Origin: a virus
IMG/VR virus record: IMGVR_UViG_3300032285_001216
Coordinates: 1-40,284 of that record
Strand: one strand, 5' to 3'
DNA length: 40,284 nucleotides
This document shows, piece by piece, positions 37,622 through 40,284 of this stretch; position 1 is the first letter of the stretch; the number at the start of each line of letters is the position of its first letter. A model generated the notes under the pieces. That model had not been told where the DNA came from, searched no databases, and saw nothing but the letters and a program-made list of their open reading frames with translations. Both the position numbers and the translations under genes were made by a program.

Positions 37622-37776
37622 AAAAGAAACACCCAGGATTCGCAAAGGTGCAAGCATCTATTGCAAAGAAAGAGGGAGTATCTCAAAAGGCTGCTGGCGC
37701 TATTTTAGCATCAGCAACTCGCAAGGCTTCTCCTGCTGCTAAGAAATCTAACCCTAACCTAAAGAAGGTAAAATAA
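37618..37776 (+). CDS. Small basic HPGF-type phage protein
   Basis: A 52-residue ORF from GTG 37618: KKHPGFAKVQASIAKKEGVS, then KAAGAILASATRKASPAAKK. I recognise this as a small basic family widespread in phages, of unknown function, often near capsid genes. GTGA overlap with the previous gene and TAATG with the next. Confidence 0.7.
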   Translation: MKKKHPGFAKVQASIAKKEGVSQKAAGAILASATRKASPAAKKSNPNLKKVK

Positions 37777-37901
37777 TGTGCAAAGAATGCGGATGCGATA
37801 AGACAATTATTGGTGATGTAGATAGTCACACATCAGGTCGCCCAAGCGGTGCTTATGGCGATTATAAAGGCGTTGGTGGAACCAACAAAGGCACTAAGTA
37901 A
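37776..37901 (+). CDS. Small Cys- and Gly-rich protein
   Basis: A 41-residue ORF: MCKECGCDKTIIGDVDSHTS and a Gly-rich end. The CKECGC knuckle could bind metal. Starts in a TAATG overlap. Function unknown. Confidence 0.55.
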   Translation: MCKECGCDKTIIGDVDSHTSGRPSGAYGDYKGVGGTNKGTK

Positions 37902-37923
37902 CTATTAATTAAAGGGGGATGCT

Positions 37924-38217
37924 ATGGGCGTCGGAGGAATTATTAAGGGCGTAACAGCCACTTACCACATGAATCGTTTGGCAAATACTATTGTCAATGG
38001 CGTACCTCAATATGATTTTGATGGCGCAGCAGTGCTCTGGGGAAACATAGCAATCCCAGGTCACAAAGCCACTCGTGGTATTGATGTGCTTAATCTTATT
38101 TATGCCAACAGAAATGGTGGCAAGAATTATTATCTTGATACACCAGGAGTTCTTAATGCCCTCGCTGGAACATCTGGCTTAGGCGAAAGCGAAGCCGCTA
38201 GACAGATTGCGAACTAA
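37924..38217 (+). CDS. Hypothetical protein before the head-tail adaptor
   Basis: A 97-residue protein (MGVGGIIKGVTATYHMNRLA; AAVLWGNIAIPGHKATRGID; TSGLGESEAARQIAN). AAAGGGGG precedes the ATG, and it ends in a TAATGA overlap with the adaptor. Probably a small structural protein; family not recognised. Confidence 0.6.
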   Translation: MGVGGIIKGVTATYHMNRLANTIVNGVPQYDFDGAAVLWGNIAIPGHKATRGIDVLNLIYANRNGGKNYYLDTPGVLNALAGTSGLGESEAARQIAN

Positions 38218-39110
38218 TGACAACATTACTAGATTTAGTTAATGAGACACACTTATTGCTCTCAGGCTATACGCAACGCCAAGATCAAGCGACATCTCTC
38301 ACTGCTGCCATTGGCGCAACAGACACAACATTCACCGTACAAAACGGTGCAGTTCTTTCTCGTGGTCTGGTTGAGATTGATGATGAACTTATCTGGATAG
38401 ACAGTTTTGACAAGACATCAAATACAGCAACCGTTGCTCCTTACGGACGAGGCTATCGAGGAACTACTGCCGTAGCGCATAGTTCTGGAACTAGGGTGAC
38501 CATCGCTCCCGTGTTCCCGCGCTCAGCCATTGAACGGAATCTTAATTCCGCTATCGATGCTGTCTATCCAGATCTCTTTGCCACAGCCTCAACAACTTTC
38601 CCATTCTCTGCTGCTCGCACAACATATCCACTTCCAGCGGACTGTATCGATGTGATGGGTATCTCATGGCAGACTATTGGGCCATCCCGTGAATGGCTTC
38701 CAATTCGTCACTACCGTGTAGACCGTATGGCAGACCCAGCCACATGGGGTGGCTCTAAGACTGTCAGCATTAGCGACGGTATCATCCCAGGACGTACTGT
38801 AACAGTTCGTTACACTACTAAGCCAGTTCCTATGGTTAACACTACAGATGTATTTGAATCGGTAACAGGGTTACCTTCATCTGCTCGTGAAGTTATTATC
38901 CTAGGTGCTGCCTACCGTATGGCTGTTTACCTAGACCTTGGTCGCGTACCTGCTACTACCGCTGAAGCGTCAGCACAAGGCACTGCCAATCCAATCGGCT
39001 CAGCCGCAAATCTTTCACGAATGCTTAAGCAAATGTACAATGATCGACTTCTTATTGAAGTGCGTCGCCAGCAAGAGCAGTTCCCTCCTCGCGTCCACAT
39101 AACAAGATAA
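38217..39110 (+). CDS. Head-tail adaptor-like protein with beta-barrel insert
   Basis: A 297-residue protein. The helical part (MTTLLDLVNETHLLLSGYTQ; AIERNLNSAIDAVYPDLFAT; LPSSAREVIILGAAYRMAVY; LSRMLKQMYNDRLLIEVRRQ) resembles adaptor or stopper proteins that seat on the portal. Residues about 25-95 are a separate beta domain (TTFTVQNGAVLSRGLVEIDD, YGRGYRGTTAVAHSSGTRVT) that recurs in the next gene. The position before fibre genes supports the call. Confidence 0.7.
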   Translation: MTTLLDLVNETHLLLSGYTQRQDQATSLTAAIGATDTTFTVQNGAVLSRGLVEIDDELIWIDSFDKTSNTATVAPYGRGYRGTTAVAHSSGTRVTIAPVFPRSAIERNLNSAIDAVYPDLFATASTTFPFSAARTTYPLPADCIDVMGISWQTIGPSREWLPIRHYRVDRMADPATWGGSKTVSISDGIIPGRTVTVRYTTKPVPMVNTTDVFESVTGLPSSAREVIILGAAYRMAVYLDLGRVPATTAEASAQGTANPIGSAANLSRMLKQMYNDRLLIEVRRQQEQFPPRVHITR

Positions 39111-39119
39111 GGCTAAGAC

Positions 39120-39509
39120 ATGACAATTCGCTATTATTCAAGCATAGCGCAAGACACTGTTTTGCCAACTGCAATTACCTCAACGGCTACGTTGATGACT
39201 GTAGCCTCAACAACTGGCTGGCCATCAACAACACCGTTTACTCTAGCAGTAGATTTTAACTCTGGACTTGAAGAGTTGGTAGACGTTACAAACGTCGCTG
39301 GCTTGACTGCAACTATCGTCCGTGGTGTAGATGGCACAACTCCCACCGCACACGGCATTGGCGCTACAGTCCGCCACGTAATTACCGCTCGTGACATGAG
39401 AGATGCTAACACTCATATTAACGCCACTAATGGCGTGCATGGCGTGCCAGATCAAGTTGCTGGCGTTGGAGATGTAACAAGTATCGCGTTCCTTACAATG
39501 GGCGCTTAA
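39120..39509 (+). CDS. Small tail protein sharing the adaptor's beta domain
   Basis: A 129-residue protein whose core (FNSGLEELVDVTNVAGLTAT, IVRGVDGTTPTAHGIGATVR) corresponds to the beta domain in the preceding gene, followed by a helix (ARDMRDANTHIN) and a Gly/Val end. This layout is common in small fibre-attachment proteins. Probably part of the tail or fibre-connecting complex. Confidence 0.65.
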   Translation: MTIRYYSSIAQDTVLPTAITSTATLMTVASTTGWPSTTPFTLAVDFNSGLEELVDVTNVAGLTATIVRGVDGTTPTAHGIGATVRHVITARDMRDANTHINATNGVHGVPDQVAGVGDVTSIAFLTMGA

Positions 39510-39527
39510 CCAAGCAAAGGAAAATAA

Positions 39528-39875
39528 ATGGCAACAGCATATAAGGTGCTTGGGCAAGCAGTCCCAGCGTCAACAACAGCGGCAGGCGCGTCCTCCAATC
39601 TAACAACTCTTTATGCACCAACAGGTGTTTCAGCAGTTGTCTCAAGCGTAACTATCTGTAACCAGTCTACAACTGCTCAGACATACCGCATCTCTGCTCG
39701 CGTAGCAGGAGCAGGAGATACTCCTAAGCAGTACCTTGCTTACGATGTAGTCCTTGCTAGCAACGCTACAGACACTCTTACCCTTGGCTTAACTTTTGCA
39801 ACAACAGACGTTCTTTCAATTGCAGCATCTTCTACCTCTGTCTCATTCAACGCTTTCGGAAGTGAGATTTCCTAA
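39528..39875 (+). CDS. Small beta-rich tail protein
   Basis: A 115-residue protein (MATAYKVLGQAVPASTTAAG; VSSVTICNQSTTAQTYRISA; YLAYDVVLASNATDTLTLGL), a pattern recurring in tail-tip or fibre-associated proteins. AAAGGAAA precedes the ATG. It ends in a TAATGA overlap with the fibre gene. Confidence 0.65.
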   Translation: MATAYKVLGQAVPASTTAAGASSNLTTLYAPTGVSAVVSSVTICNQSTTAQTYRISARVAGAGDTPKQYLAYDVVLASNATDTLTLGLTFATTDVLSIAASSTSVSFNAFGSEIS

Positions 39876-40284
39876 TGACAGTTTTGCGTCACCCAAATAA
39901 CCAGGGTGTCACGCTAACTCAGTGGCGTTATACTGCCACAGGTGGCGAGACTACTCTTTCAGGCACTGACGGCTTTGGAGCCTCTTTGCTATACACCGCA
40001 GGAGCCGAGCAAGTCTTTGTTAACGGCGTACTGCTAGAGCGTGGCGTAGACTATACAGCCAGCACTGGAAACACCATTACAGGGCTTGTAGCCCTTGTTG
40101 CAGGCGATGTGGCTACCGTCTCATCTCCTTCATCATTCTCCGTCGCTAACGCTATCCCTAAGGCTACTGTTGCCGCCAAAGGCGATTTGATTGTTGGCAA
40201 TGGTGCTTCATCAGTAACTAACCTTGGCGTAGGTGCTGACGGTACAACACTCGTGGCAAACTCTTCTGCCAGCACAGGCGTATC
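39875..40284 (+). CDS. Tail-fibre protein (runs off the window end)
   Basis: At least 136 residues. It begins MTVLRHPNNQGVTLTQWRYT, with a knob-like domain (EQVFVNGVLLERGVDYTAST) followed by KATVAAKGDLIVGNGASSVT, VGADGTTLVANSSAS, a segment typical of phage fibre shafts. The frame is open at the right edge with two bases of a codon left. Joined to base 1 it continues in frame to the stop at 43, giving about 151 residues in all if the genome is circular. Confidence 0.75.
   Translation, partial: MTVLRHPNNQGVTLTQWRYTATGGETTLSGTDGFGASLLYTAGAEQVFVNGVLLERGVDYTASTGNTITGLVALVAGDVATVSSPSSFSVANAIPKATVAAKGDLIVGNGASSVTNLGVGADGTTLVANSSASTGV

Noticed and set aside
1-40284. CRISPR array, tRNA or rRNA genes, insertion sequences
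   Set aside because: No regularly spaced direct repeats with unique spacers, no cloverleaf-like segments and no transposase motifs were seen; the only short repeats are the regulatory or origin types listed.

Overview
This window looks like the genome of a podovirus-like, tailed double-stranded DNA phage of an actinobacterium. The evidence for an actinobacterial host is a WhiB-type Fe-S regulator, an exported transglycosylase of the actinobacterial SLT kind, an apparently leaderless promoter and several small protein families familiar from actinophages. The moderate base composition would fit a freshwater, nanopelagicales-type host, but that is inference. The virion type is read from an N4-gp56-like capsid protein, a portal, a scaffold, a 1620-residue internal-virion-like protein and the absence of any tape-measure, tail-tube or sheath gene. 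The window is probably a complete circular (or circularly permuted) genome: the tail-fibre frame that runs off the right end continues in frame into the gene end at bases 2-43.

Layout. Positions 1-6476 (rightward) hold the end of a tail-fibre gene, a tyrosine integrase, a large tail protein, a lysis cassette (two small membrane proteins, an amidase endolysin, a holin-like protein) and small fibre-like proteins, closed by a strong terminator near 6.53 kb. Positions 6570-6905 hold one leftward membrane protein, divergent from the replication operon. Positions 7090-13853 (rightward) are a tightly overlapping operon driven by a consensus promoter: a Cas4/RecB-like exonuclease split by an inserted gene, a DnaB-like ATPase, a Hjc-like resolvase, a primase split into zinc-finger and Toprim genes, an Nmad1-like protein, an HExxH metalloprotein, an HNH-like protein, a phosphoesterase and a sigma-like factor. 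There is no DNA polymerase gene, so the phage presumably uses the host replisome.

Positions 13881-20365 (leftward) are an accessory arm of about 19 mostly tiny genes, including WhiB, FmdB-like and other zinc-ribbon proteins, an exported transglycosylase, and an amidoligase plus class-II glutamine amidotransferase pair. Ten copies of a 16-bp palindrome (consensus GTACGGTATACCGTAC) are confined to this arm, and it has its own TTGACT-type promoters. Positions 20366-21130 are non-coding and look like a replication origin: three DnaA boxes, three perfectly phased 15-bp tandem repeats and a long AT-rich tract.

Positions 21131-40284 (rightward) are the late genes: terminase with a TerS-like N-terminal region, portal, a block of internal or ejection proteins, scaffold, capsid, glycosyltransferase, small basic proteins, a head-tail adaptor and fibres.

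The observations most worth pursuing are the split exonuclease, the palindrome regulon, a separate 11-mer (GTTTGTGTTGG) present six times on one strand regardless of gene direction, the origin architecture, and the amidoligase/amidotransferase module.
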